64,000 bases of DNA from contig NZ_QICJ01000006.1 in NCBI RefSeq assembly GCF_003201105.1, positions 230,490 to 294,489 on the forward strand, read 5' to 3'. Source of the stretch: Dyella sp. AtDHG13. Lineage in GTDB: Bacteria > Pseudomonadota > Gammaproteobacteria > Xanthomonadales > Rhodanobacteraceae. Made by a program: the position numbers and the translations under genes. The notes under the pieces were generated by a model. The model did not search any database. It was given only the letters and a program-made list of their open reading frames with translations, and was not told the origin of the DNA. The stretch's first letter is position 1. Each line of letters starts with the position of its first letter. Positions 9,705 to 17,233 of this stretch are shown one piece after another.

Positions 9705-9718
9705 TTAGTTCACTAATT
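9703..9718. repeat. AT-rich inverted repeat
   Basis: AATTAGT and ACTAATT form a perfect 7-2-7 inverted repeat beginning within the stop codon of the yggS-like gene, at the edge of an unusually AT-rich 220-base gap before the NlpC/P60 gene. Could be an operator or part of a weak terminator; nothing decides this. Confidence 0.5.
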
Positions 9719-9929
9719 GATCAATATGTAACCAATTTGCAACACTATTCCATTGAAAATCAATCGCTTATGTGGAATGCATAGGCTGTGCCAGTTTCCG
9801 AAACGACGGAGTTCAGTTAACCCCATCCGAACAAACTTCACGAATCCCTTTGCTAAGTTCACGGCTCCATCACGGCCCGCCTCATGTAACGGCGGCGTAA
9901 CTAACGAACCGCAAAGGGATTTGTCCCAC

Positions 9930-10646
9930 ATGCCAACGAAGCGAATTTTCGCCGCTGCTGCGCTTGCTGGTGCACTGCTCACGTCCCTTCCGCTCTTCGC
10001 TGAACCGCTGACCACCCCGGCCACCACGCCTGCTTCTTCCACCGTCGCACCGAACCTGATGGGCCAGCTGGCCGTGTTCTCGCCGGCAGCGATGCTTGCC
10101 CAGTCCGCCGCCCCCGCCGTTGCCAAGGCCGCCGCCGCCGACAAATCGGCTGGCTGGGGCGATGACGATGACGCCGACAGCGCGGACATGCCGAACTCCG
10201 GCGTCTCCAACAATGCCGTTGCCGCCCTCGCCAACGACACGTCCGATCTGCGCAAGACCCTGATCAGCCTGGCCATGCAGCTGCGTGACATCCGTTACGT
10301 GCGCGGCGGGCGCGATCCCTCCACCGGTTTCGATTGCAGCGGCTTCGTCCGCTACGTGTTCGCCCATGCCGTCGGCCTCGAGCTGCCGACCAACTCCGCT
10401 TCGCAGTTCCTGGCTGGCCTGAAGGTCAACCGCGGCGACATGAAGCCGGGCGACCTCGTCTTCTTCCGCACCGCAGGCAAGCGCGGCCAGGGCCGCATTT
10501 CCCATGTGGGCATCTATATCGCCAACGGCCAGTTCATCCACTCGCCCTCGCGCGGCAAGACTGTGCGCGTGGACAGCCTGGACGAGTCGTACTGGGCCCA
10601 GCGTTTCGCTGGCGCCAAGCGCCCGGGCGCACTCGCCCGCAGCTGA
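9930..10646 (+). CDS. Secreted NlpC/P60 peptidoglycan endopeptidase
   Basis: 238 residues. A signal peptide (AAAALAGALLTSLPLFA) is followed by a low-complexity Ala/Pro/Asp linker to about residue 100, then an NlpC/P60 domain: RYVRGGRDPSTGFDCSGF with the catalytic Cys, GRISHVGIYIANG with the catalytic His, and QFIHSPSRGKTVRVD. It should cleave D-Glu-mDAP bonds in cell-wall peptides. Start ATG 9930 has AAAGGGA at 9913-9919 upstream. A strong terminator follows directly. Confidence 0.9.
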   Translation: MPTKRIFAAAALAGALLTSLPLFAEPLTTPATTPASSTVAPNLMGQLAVFSPAAMLAQSAAPAVAKAAAADKSAGWGDDDDADSADMPNSGVSNNAVAALANDTSDLRKTLISLAMQLRDIRYVRGGRDPSTGFDCSGFVRYVFAHAVGLELPTNSASQFLAGLKVNRGDMKPGDLVFFRTAGKRGQGRISHVGIYIANGQFIHSPSRGKTVRVDSLDESYWAQRFAGAKRPGALARS

Positions 10647-10666
10647 TTTGGACGTCACCGTCAGTC

Positions 10667-10695
10667 AAAGGCCGCCCTCGGGGCGGCCTTTTTTT
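10667..10695 (+). terminator. Intrinsic terminator after NlpC/P60 gene
   Basis: Perfect 10-bp GC-rich stem 10668-10677 / 10681-10690 with a three-base TCG loop, followed by a run of seven T (10689-10695). Confidence 0.92.
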
Positions 10696-10705
10696 GTGCG
10701 CGGGC

Positions 10706-11347
10706 TTATTCGCCCAGTTGCTGGAGCTCGTCCGACTCCACGATGCGCAAACCGTTGCCAGGCGCCCGCGCGAGCCGCCACATGGCGTTCGCCACGGTGC
10801 CGGCCTCGATGCCACGCCAGCGTCCCGGCAGGATGCGGGAGAAGGGGGCGGCCAGCATCTCGCCCATGCGTGGCTTGTGGCGAGCGCCAAGCAGCAACGA
10901 GGGCCTCACGATGGTCAGGCGCGGCCATTCCTGTTTCTGCAGGGCCAGTTCCAACTCGCCCTTGGTGCGGTTGTAGAACAGGCGCGATGCGGGATCGGCC
11001 CCCAGCGCGCTGATCACCAGATAGTGATTGGCGCCGAGTGCGCGTGCGTGCCGGCCGAGCGATACCGGCAGGTCGTAGTCCACCATACGGAACGCTTCGC
11101 GCGAGCCGGCTTGCCTGATGGTGGTGCCCAGGCAGCAGAACACCGTATCGACCTGCCCGTGCAGTTGGGCGATCAGATGGCTGACCATGCCGACGGGATT
11201 GCTGAGCTTGGGATGCGCGGGCAAGGCATGGCGCGTCGGCGCGAGCACCTGCGCGACGGTTTCGTCGGCAAGCAGCAACGCGAGCAGCTTCTGCCCGGTC
11301 AACCCGGTGGCTCCGGCAAGCAGGGCGTGGCGTGGCGCGGCGTTCAT
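10706..11347 (-). CDS. Atypical SDR NAD(P)-binding protein (HTATIP2/YraR-like)
   Basis: 213 residues. The Rossmann glycine motif is [19 protein letters not shown]; later blocks are [62 protein letters not shown] (with the YNRTKG variant of the YxxxK motif) and [11 protein letters not shown]. This pattern is that of the HTATIP2/TIP30 and YraR group. Substrate unknown; cytosolic. It converges with the NlpC/P60 gene, sharing the terminator region. Confidence 0.8.
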   Translation of the reverse strand: MNAAPRHALLAGATGLTGQKLLALLLADETVAQVLAPTRHALPAHPKLSNPVGMVSHLIAQLHGQVDTVFCCLGTTIRQAGSREAFRMVDYDLPVSLGRHARALGANHYLVISALGADPASRLFYNRTKGELELALQKQEWPRLTIVRPSLLLGARHKPRMGEMLAAPFSRILPGRWRGIEAGTVANAMWRLARAPGNGLRIVESDELQQLGE

Positions 11348-11445
11348 GGGCTCATTCTAGGGCGGGATGCGTTATTCCAATGGAAGGCTTGCCTGGTGGG
11401 GGATGAACCCCATGTTGAGAAATCGTTTTCATGGAATCGAAATAG

Positions 11446-11973
11446 ATGTCGCTCTCCTCATTGCTCGACATGCCGGGCGTCCAGGCACCCGAACCCGCCA
11501 CCCAAGGCTACGTGTTCAACCACACCATGATCCGCGTGAAGGATCTGGCTCGCTCGCTGGATTTCTACACGCGCGTGCTGGGTTTCACCCCGGTGCATCG
11601 CCAGGATTTCGACGAGGCGGCGTTCACCATCGTGTATCTGGTGCTGGTCGCGGACCGCAGCGTCATTCCCGATGACGATGCCGCCCGCCTGCAGTGGGTG
11701 CTCGGCCAGCCGGGCGTGCTGGAGCTGACGCACAACCACGGCACCGAGCATGACGATGCGTTCCACTATCACCACGGCAACGCCGAGCCGCGTGGTTTTG
11801 GCCATCTGTGCGTGTCCGTGCCCAACGTGAAAGAGGCCTGCGCCCGTTTCGAGGCGATGGGCGTGACCTTCCAGAAGCGGCTGACCGACGGGCGGATGAA
11901 GCACATCGCCTTTATCCGCGACCCGGACGACTACTGGATCGAAATCCTGCAGCCGGCGATGCGTATCGCTTGA
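11446..11973 (+). CDS. gloA: Lactoylglutathione lyase (glyoxalase I)
   Basis: 175 residues, of the longer eukaryote/pseudomonad-like class. Metal ligands are visible: H26 in YVFNHTMIRVKD, Glu in GVLELTHNHGTE, His in RGFGHLCVSVPNV and the final Glu in DDYWIEILQP. Converts the methylglyoxal-glutathione hemithioacetal to S-lactoylglutathione. The longer class usually binds Zn rather than Ni; that is family knowledge, not seen here. Confidence 0.93.
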   Translation: MSLSSLLDMPGVQAPEPATQGYVFNHTMIRVKDLARSLDFYTRVLGFTPVHRQDFDEAAFTIVYLVLVADRSVIPDDDAARLQWVLGQPGVLELTHNHGTEHDDAFHYHHGNAEPRGFGHLCVSVPNVKEACARFEAMGVTFQKRLTDGRMKHIAFIRDPDDYWIEILQPAMRIA

Positions 11974-12021
11974 GGCTCTTGGCGCCTGTTCAGATCTTCT
12001 GAGCAACGCCCGTTCCCTCGC

Positions 12022-12148
12022 CGTCATTCCGGCGCAGGCCGGAATCCAGTGGCTTCATGGCGCGGTTTTCGCAGACGACTCCATGTTTTGACGTCACGCG
12101 ATAACCGGTCACTTTCGCTACTGGATTCCGGCCTGCGCCGGAATGACG
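12022..12148. repeat. Palindromic repeat element, copy A
   Basis: Perfect 29-bp inverted arms at 12022-12050 and 12120-12148 bracket about 69 bases. The arms contain the nested palindrome CATTCCGGC...GCCGGAATC, so each arm folds on itself too. Lies between the convergent gloA and M28 genes. Related to copies at 32229 and 52013; the inner part (CGCGGTTTTCG, CGCGATAACC) is shared with the 32229 copy. Confidence 0.9.
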
Positions 12149-12187
12149 CGCGAGAAATGCGCTCTCATGTGAGAATTGAACAGGCTC

Positions 12188-13828
12188 TTACAGCCCCCGC
12201 ATGCTCTCCGGGCGGTGGTAATCGCTGCCCGGTTTCCACTGCGGGAAGGTGTCTTCCATCGACAGCCGGCTGCCCACCATGAAGAGGGCGCGGACGTCTT
12301 CGACGGTGCCGCTGAGATCCCAGTCGGGATCGTATCTGCCGTGCGCGGCGATGGTGTCGCCAGCGCTGGGGGCCGCGTCCGGTTGCGTGGCCGCCGAGCG
12401 CGCATAGAGCACGGGCACGCCGGCGCGCGCAAAGCTCAACTGGTCGGAGCGGAAGAAGAAGCCTTTTTCCGGTGCGACGTCGGCGGTCACGCGTCGGCGC
12501 TGCGCGTGTGCCGCGTCCGCCAGATAGTCGTCCAGCTGCGATTGCCCGAAGCCGATCACGGCCAGCGCGCTGGCCGGACCGTTCACCGGCAGCATGTCCA
12601 GGTTGATGTCGGCCACGGTATGGGCCAGCGGCACCAGCGGATGCTGCACGTAGTAGCGCGAACCGATCAGGCCGTTCTCGTCCAGCGTGGTGGCGATGAA
12701 GAGCACCGTGCGATGCGATTTCGGTGCGCGGTGGGCAAAGGCTTCGGCGATCTCCAGCAGGCCGGCGATGCCGGTGGCGTTGTCGACGGTGCCGTGCGGC
12801 GGTTCGCCCGGCGCGGGGATGTGATCCCAGTGCGCGGAGTAGACGATGGTTTCGTCGGGACGTCGCGAGCCGGTGATCCGCGCCACCACATTGTGCGATT
12901 CCCCGTGCGCGATGCTGCTATCAAAGCGCGTGTCGAGCGTGGCGTGCAGCGGCACAGCAGTAAAGCCGCGCTGGCCGGCCTGTCGCTTGAGTGCATCGAA
13001 GTCGGCGCCGGCCTGTGCGAAGAGGCGTCGCGCCGCATCGGTGGTCAGCCAGCCGGCGACGGGTAGGCGCGGCGTGCCTTCCTCGCGCTTGGGGAGATCG
13101 AGCCGCGCACCGCTCCAGCTCGTGCGCACCGAGTCCCAGCCGTAGCCCGCCGCCTGGGTGTCGTGCACGATGAAGGCCGCGGCAGCGCCTTCGCGCGCGG
13201 CCTCTTCGAACTTGTAGTTCCAGCGTCCGAAATAGGTGTATTCGCGGCCGTGGAATAGCGCGGGATCCTGGTTGGCCCAGCCGGGATCGTTCACCAGGAT
13301 GATGACCGTCTTGCCCTTGACGTCCGCATCGGCGTAATCGTTCCAGTGCTCGCCCGGCGCATCGATGCCGTAGCCCACGAAAACCACGGGCGATGCCGTG
13401 AAGGCGCTGTGCGCCTGCTCGTCCAGCGTGCCGACCACCACGTCCTGGCCGAACGCGAGCGTGGTCGAGCCGCTCTCGCTGTGCACGTCGAGCGTGGTCT
13501 CGTCGGCATGCAGCAGGGTCGCCGATACGTACGGCACCGTCTGCAGCCAGCGGCCGTCGTTGCCGGGTTCCAGTCCGATGCGCTTGTACTGCTGGATGAT
13601 GTAGTCGATGGTGCGTTGTTCGGACGCGCCGCCCACCGTGCGCCCCAGCAACGTGTCGGAAGAAAGCACCTTCATGTGCTGCGCGATGTCGTCCACCACG
13701 ATGCCGGGCGAAAAATCGTTGTACGAAGGCCATGCGCCTGCATCGCCATCGTTGCCGGCATTCGTTTGATGATGCTGGCAAGCGCATAGCGCGAGGCTCA
13801 GCAGAGTGAGGAACCACGGGTAACGCAT
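12188..13828 (-). CDS. M28 family zinc metallopeptidase, lipoprotein
   Basis: 546 residues. N-terminal lipoprotein-type signal with CACQHH after LLSLALC. A PA-like insert domain (about 130-270) precedes the M28 catalytic domain with ETIVYSAHWDHI (metal His and Asp), GTVDNATGIAGLLEIA (bridging Asp), LDENGLIGSRYYVQHP (Glu pair region) and late LSFARAGVPVLYA. It probably trims N-terminal residues from peptides in the envelope. The ATG at 13828 has AGGAGAAAGGCA-type sequence around 13829-13840 read on the minus strand (CTTTCTCCTGCC) as ribosome site. Confidence 0.88.
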   Translation of the reverse strand: MRYPWFLTLLSLALCACQHHQTNAGNDGDAGAWPSYNDFSPGIVVDDIAQHMKVLSSDTLLGRTVGGASEQRTIDYIIQQYKRIGLEPGNDGRWLQTVPYVSATLLHADETTLDVHSESGSTTLAFGQDVVVGTLDEQAHSAFTASPVVFVGYGIDAPGEHWNDYADADVKGKTVIILVNDPGWANQDPALFHGREYTYFGRWNYKFEEAAREGAAAAFIVHDTQAAGYGWDSVRTSWSGARLDLPKREEGTPRLPVAGWLTTDAARRLFAQAGADFDALKRQAGQRGFTAVPLHATLDTRFDSSIAHGESHNVVARITGSRRPDETIVYSAHWDHIPAPGEPPHGTVDNATGIAGLLEIAEAFAHRAPKSHRTVLFIATTLDENGLIGSRYYVQHPLVPLAHTVADINLDMLPVNGPASALAVIGFGQSQLDDYLADAAHAQRRRVTADVAPEKGFFFRSDQLSFARAGVPVLYARSAATQPDAAPSAGDTIAAHGRYDPDWDLSGTVEDVRALFMVGSRLSMEDTFPQWKPGSDYHRPESMRGL

Positions 13829-13927
13829 GGCAGGAGAAAGGCAAGTCGGTGACTTACTCTAGCGTGTCCATGGCGGCGGAACGCGTATCGCAAGAGAGAG
13901 CTTTTGGTGCGCTGCGGACGCAAAAAA

Positions 13928-14122
13928 ATGCGCTTGCTGACCGGAACCTGTCGTGCATGCCAAGCGCCACGAAACGACCTTCTCGCGCTGGTGGTTCTGG
14001 CGATGTTGATCATGCCCGCAGTGGCATTCGCCATGCGCCGTCGACGCGTCTTCCTTCGGCACTTCGATGTGCTCGAATCCAACAAGCAGGAGCGGGTTGA
14101 GGTCGCTGAAGGTGTTCCGTAG
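13928..14122 (+). CDS. Possible small membrane protein
   Basis: 64 residues starting MRLLTGTCRACQAP, with one CxxC pair and a single hydrophobic helix (LLALVVLAMLIMPAVAFA) followed by a positive RRRR stop-transfer signal. There is no good ribosome site and no recognised family. It fills part of the 450-base gap between the M28 and rhomboid genes, which otherwise shows nothing else. Could equally be a chance frame. Confidence 0.33.
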   Translation: MRLLTGTCRACQAPRNDLLALVVLAMLIMPAVAFAMRRRRVFLRHFDVLESNKQERVEVAEGVP

Positions 14123-14276
14123 GCCGTGGCGTAGTGCGTGCCATGGACCAGGATCAGCGAATCGTTCTGCCTGCGTCCGCGCAGTGGCCGGCCGGGCGTA
14201 CCCGCAACCAAGCGTGGCGGCGTGGGGCCGGTGCAGCTACGCTTGGCGGGATTCGCTTCGTGGAATAGCGCCCGAC

Positions 14277-14927
14277 ATGCCGTTCGACCTGCCTCCCGTC
14301 ACCCGTAACCTGTTGATCGCCAACGTGGCGGTGTTCCTGCTGCAGCAGTTCATGGGCGAAACGCTGTTGACCTACTTCGCCTTGTGGCCATGGGGCCCGG
14401 ACCAGGTGGCGCAGGGCGCCAACGGGCTGGTCTCGGTGGGTTTCCGCCCTTGGCAGCTGGTGACCTACGCCTTCATGCACGGCAGCACCTTGCACCTGTT
14501 CTCGAACATGCTGGCCTTGTTCATGTTCGGTGGCCAGATCGAGCGCGTGTTCGGTGCGCGCAATTTCGTTCTCTATTACTTCGTCTGCCTGCTCGTTGCG
14601 GCGCTGGCGCAGCTGGTGGTGGTGAACTGGTTCACCGGCGGGTTCTACCCGACGCTAGGCGCCTCGGGCGCCATCTTCGGCATCCTGCTGGCGTTCGGCA
14701 TGCTGTTCCCGCACGAGAAGATGATGCTGATCTTCCTGCCCATTCCGATCTCCGCCTGGCTGTTCGTCACCCTCTACGCGCTGGCGGAGCTCTACATGGG
14801 CGTGACCGGCACGCAGGCGGGCATCGCGCACTTCGCCCATCTGGGCGGCATGCTGGGTGGTTTTATCCTGATCCAGTACTGGCGGGGCAAGCTCCCCATC
14901 AAGCCGCAGCGTCGCCTCTGGCGCTGA
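14277..14927 (+). CDS. Rhomboid family intramembrane serine protease
   Basis: 216 residues with six predicted helices. HLFSNMLALFMFG carries the His/Asn oxyanion region of TM2, GASGAIFGILLAFG carries the catalytic Ser of GxSG, and IAHFAHLGGMLGGFI carries the catalytic His of TM6. Start ATG 14277 is set by the domain, MPFDLPPVTRNLLIANVAVF being the usual rhomboid opening. It probably cleaves membrane proteins within the inner membrane; substrate unknown. Confidence 0.9.
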   Translation: MPFDLPPVTRNLLIANVAVFLLQQFMGETLLTYFALWPWGPDQVAQGANGLVSVGFRPWQLVTYAFMHGSTLHLFSNMLALFMFGGQIERVFGARNFVLYYFVCLLVAALAQLVVVNWFTGGFYPTLGASGAIFGILLAFGMLFPHEKMMLIFLPIPISAWLFVTLYALAELYMGVTGTQAGIAHFAHLGGMLGGFILIQYWRGKLPIKPQRRLWR

Positions 14928-14952
14928 TCGTTCCGCTTCTCGGCCGTTTCCC

Positions 14953-16338
14953 ATGACCCAGCATCTCCAGCGCCGCCTGACGCCGCGCCATATCACCTTC
15001 ATGGCGCTTGGCATGGCCATCGGCGCCGGCCTGTTCCTGGGCTCGGCCGATGCGATCAAGCTGGCCGGCCCGTCCGTGCTGTTCGCCTATATGGTGGGCG
15101 GCGTGATGATCTTCATCATCATGCGCGCGCTGGGCGAGATGACCGTGCGCGCCCCGGTGCCCGGCTCCTTCGCCGTCTACGCGCAGCGTTACCTGGGTCC
15201 GTTCGCGGGATACGCCACCGGCTGGAACTACTGGCTGCTGATGGTGGGTGTGGGCATGGCCGAGGCCACCGCCGTCGGCGCCTACATGCAGACGTGGTTC
15301 CCCGATTGGCCACGCTGGATCTGGGTGCTGGCCAGCGTGGTGATGATCGGCGGCCTGAACCTGCTCACCGTGAAGATCTATGGCGAGATGGAATTCTGGT
15401 TCACCCTGATCAAGGTGGTCACGGTGCTGGCGATGATCGCCGGCGGCCTGGCCATCATCTTCCTGGGTTGGGGCAATGGCGGCCAGCCGACGGGGTTGTC
15501 CAACCTGTGGTCGCAGGGCGGCTGGTTTCCGCATGGCGTGCTCGGCATGGTGATGGCATTGCCCGTGGTGGTGTTCTCCTTTGGCGGCGTGGAAACCGTG
15601 GGCATCGCGGCGGGCGAGGCGGCGCAGCCGGAGCGCACCATCCCGCGGGCGGTGAACTCGGTGCTGTGGCGCATCCTGATCTTCTACGTCGGCGCGCTGT
15701 TCGTGATCATGGCGATCTACCCGTGGACGGGACTGGGCGAGCACGGCAGCCCCTTCGTCACCACCTTCGCCAAGCTGGGCATTCCGCAGGCGGCGGGCCT
15801 GATCAACTTCGTGGTGATTACGGCAGCATTGTCCGGTTTCAACAGCACCACCTTCAGCGGCAGCCGCATGCTCTACAGCCTGGCCTGCAAGGGGCAGGCG
15901 CCGGCGGCACTGGGCCAGGTGAACGGGCAGGGCGTGCCGGTGCGCGCCATTCTGGCGACGCTGGCGGTGCTGCTGCTGGCGGTGCTGCTGAACTACCTGC
16001 TGCCGGCCAAGGTGTTCGGCATGATGATGTCCATCTTGTCGTTCAACACGGTGTGGACATGGACGATGGTGCTGCTGGCCCACTACAGCTTTCGCCGGCA
16101 GTTGCGTGAGAGGGGCGAGGCGCCGTCGGGCTTTCGCCTGCGCTGGTGGCCATTCAGCGGCATCGTGTGCCTGGCGTTCTTCGGTTTCGTGGTGGTGATG
16201 CTGGGCGTGAACTCGGAGACGCGCGTGGCGCTTTACGTGGGCGCGGCGTGGATTTTCCTGCTGAGCATCGCGTATCACCTTTGCGGTGTTCACCAGCGCA
16301 TGTTGCGCATGGAGCCGCCTGTTGCCGAAGGGGCGTGA
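14953..16338 (+). CDS. APC superfamily amino-acid permease (ProY/CycA type)
   Basis: 461 residues, twelve predicted helices. The N-terminal RRLTPRHITFMALGMAIGAGLFLG contains the GxGxxxG-like substrate loop of the AAT family (G-A-G-L-F), and GEMTVRAPVPGSFAVYAQRYLGP is the conserved loop after TM2. FSFGGVETVGIAAGEAAQPE and FNSTTFSGSRMLYSLA are further AAT motifs. Closest to proline/D-Ala-D-Ser permeases; the exact substrate cannot be read from the sequence. It starts 26 bases after the rhomboid stop. Confidence 0.87.
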   Translation: MTQHLQRRLTPRHITFMALGMAIGAGLFLGSADAIKLAGPSVLFAYMVGGVMIFIIMRALGEMTVRAPVPGSFAVYAQRYLGPFAGYATGWNYWLLMVGVGMAEATAVGAYMQTWFPDWPRWIWVLASVVMIGGLNLLTVKIYGEMEFWFTLIKVVTVLAMIAGGLAIIFLGWGNGGQPTGLSNLWSQGGWFPHGVLGMVMALPVVVFSFGGVETVGIAAGEAAQPERTIPRAVNSVLWRILIFYVGALFVIMAIYPWTGLGEHGSPFVTTFAKLGIPQAAGLINFVVITAALSGFNSTTFSGSRMLYSLACKGQAPAALGQVNGQGVPVRAILATLAVLLLAVLLNYLLPAKVFGMMMSILSFNTVWTWTMVLLAHYSFRRQLRERGEAPSGFRLRWWPFSGIVCLAFFGFVVVMLGVNSETRVALYVGAAWIFLLSIAYHLCGVHQRMLRMEPPVAEGA

Positions 16339-16415
16339 TCGTCGGGTAAGTGCAACGGATTGACGCGAAGGTAGACTCGCAGGGATCTGCTCAGTCCGCG
16401 ATCAAGGAAATTCGC

Positions 16416-17117
16416 ATGCGCACCATCGGCGTCATTGGCGGCATGAGCTGGGAATCCAGCGCGCTGTATTACCAGTGGATCAATCGTGGCGTCCGGGATC
16501 GCTGCGGTCCGCTCCATTCCGCAAGGCTTCTGCTCGATAGCCTGGATTTCAGCCAGATTGCCCACTGGCAACGCGAAGGCGACTGGGATGCCGCAGGCGA
16601 GGCGCTTGCCGCATCGGCAAGGCGGTTGGAAGCGGGTGGTGCCGAATGCATCGTCCTGGCGACGAACACTATGCACAAGGTGGCCGCGGCCATCACGGTG
16701 GCCACCGATCTGCCCTTCCTCCATATTGCTGATCCCACCGGTGCCGCCATTCGGCGACAAGGCATGGACAACGTGCTGCTGCTGGGTACGGCTTTCACGA
16801 TGAACGAAGACTTCTATCGCTCGCGCCTGCGCGAAAAGCACGGCGTGCATTGCCTGCTGCCAGGCGAGCAGGACAGGGCGCAGGTGCATCGCATCATCTA
16901 CGAGGAGCTTTGCGCGGGCGTCACCACGGAGACATCCCGGGATACCTACCGCCGCATCGTGGCCGCCGCGCAGGCCGAAGGTGCGCAAGGTGTCATCCTC
17001 GGCTGCACGGAAATCGGCCTGCTGCTACGACAGGACGACAGCCCCTTGCCGCTGTTCGATACGGCGGCGCTGCATGCGCAGGCCGCGGTGGAATTTGCAT
17101 TGGGCGACGTGGCCTAG
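16416..17117 (+). CDS. Aspartate/glutamate racemase family protein
   Basis: 233 residues. Catalytic cysteines expected in the two-thiol mechanism are in ECIVLATNTMHKV, where the usual CNT is here TNT, and in GVILGCTEIGLLL. The first half has MRTIGVIGGMSWESS and the second LLGTAFTMNEDFY. The ATNTMH form with Thr is found in the YgeA-like branch, many members of which have altered racemase activity or use L-homoserine. AAGGAAATTCGC before the ATG at 16416 fixes the start. Confidence 0.8.
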   Translation: MRTIGVIGGMSWESSALYYQWINRGVRDRCGPLHSARLLLDSLDFSQIAHWQREGDWDAAGEALAASARRLEAGGAECIVLATNTMHKVAAAITVATDLPFLHIADPTGAAIRRQGMDNVLLLGTAFTMNEDFYRSRLREKHGVHCLLPGEQDRAQVHRIIYEELCAGVTTETSRDTYRRIVAAAQAEGAQGVILGCTEIGLLLRQDDSPLPLFDTAALHAQAAVEFALGDVA

Positions 17118-17233
17118 GTCGTCAGGCGCGCTGGGCATGACGGCCATGCCCAACTGGTTTCGGCCGTGCACCAGTTTGCGTCGAGTTCCTTTCCATGGAG
17201 CATGCCGGCGATGACTTGCCCGGTGACTGGCCC

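Noticed and set aside
9753..9929. Upstream ATG extension of the NlpC/P60 gene
   Set aside because: It would add 59 charged residues before the signal peptide at 9930 and lies in an AT-rich promoter-like stretch.
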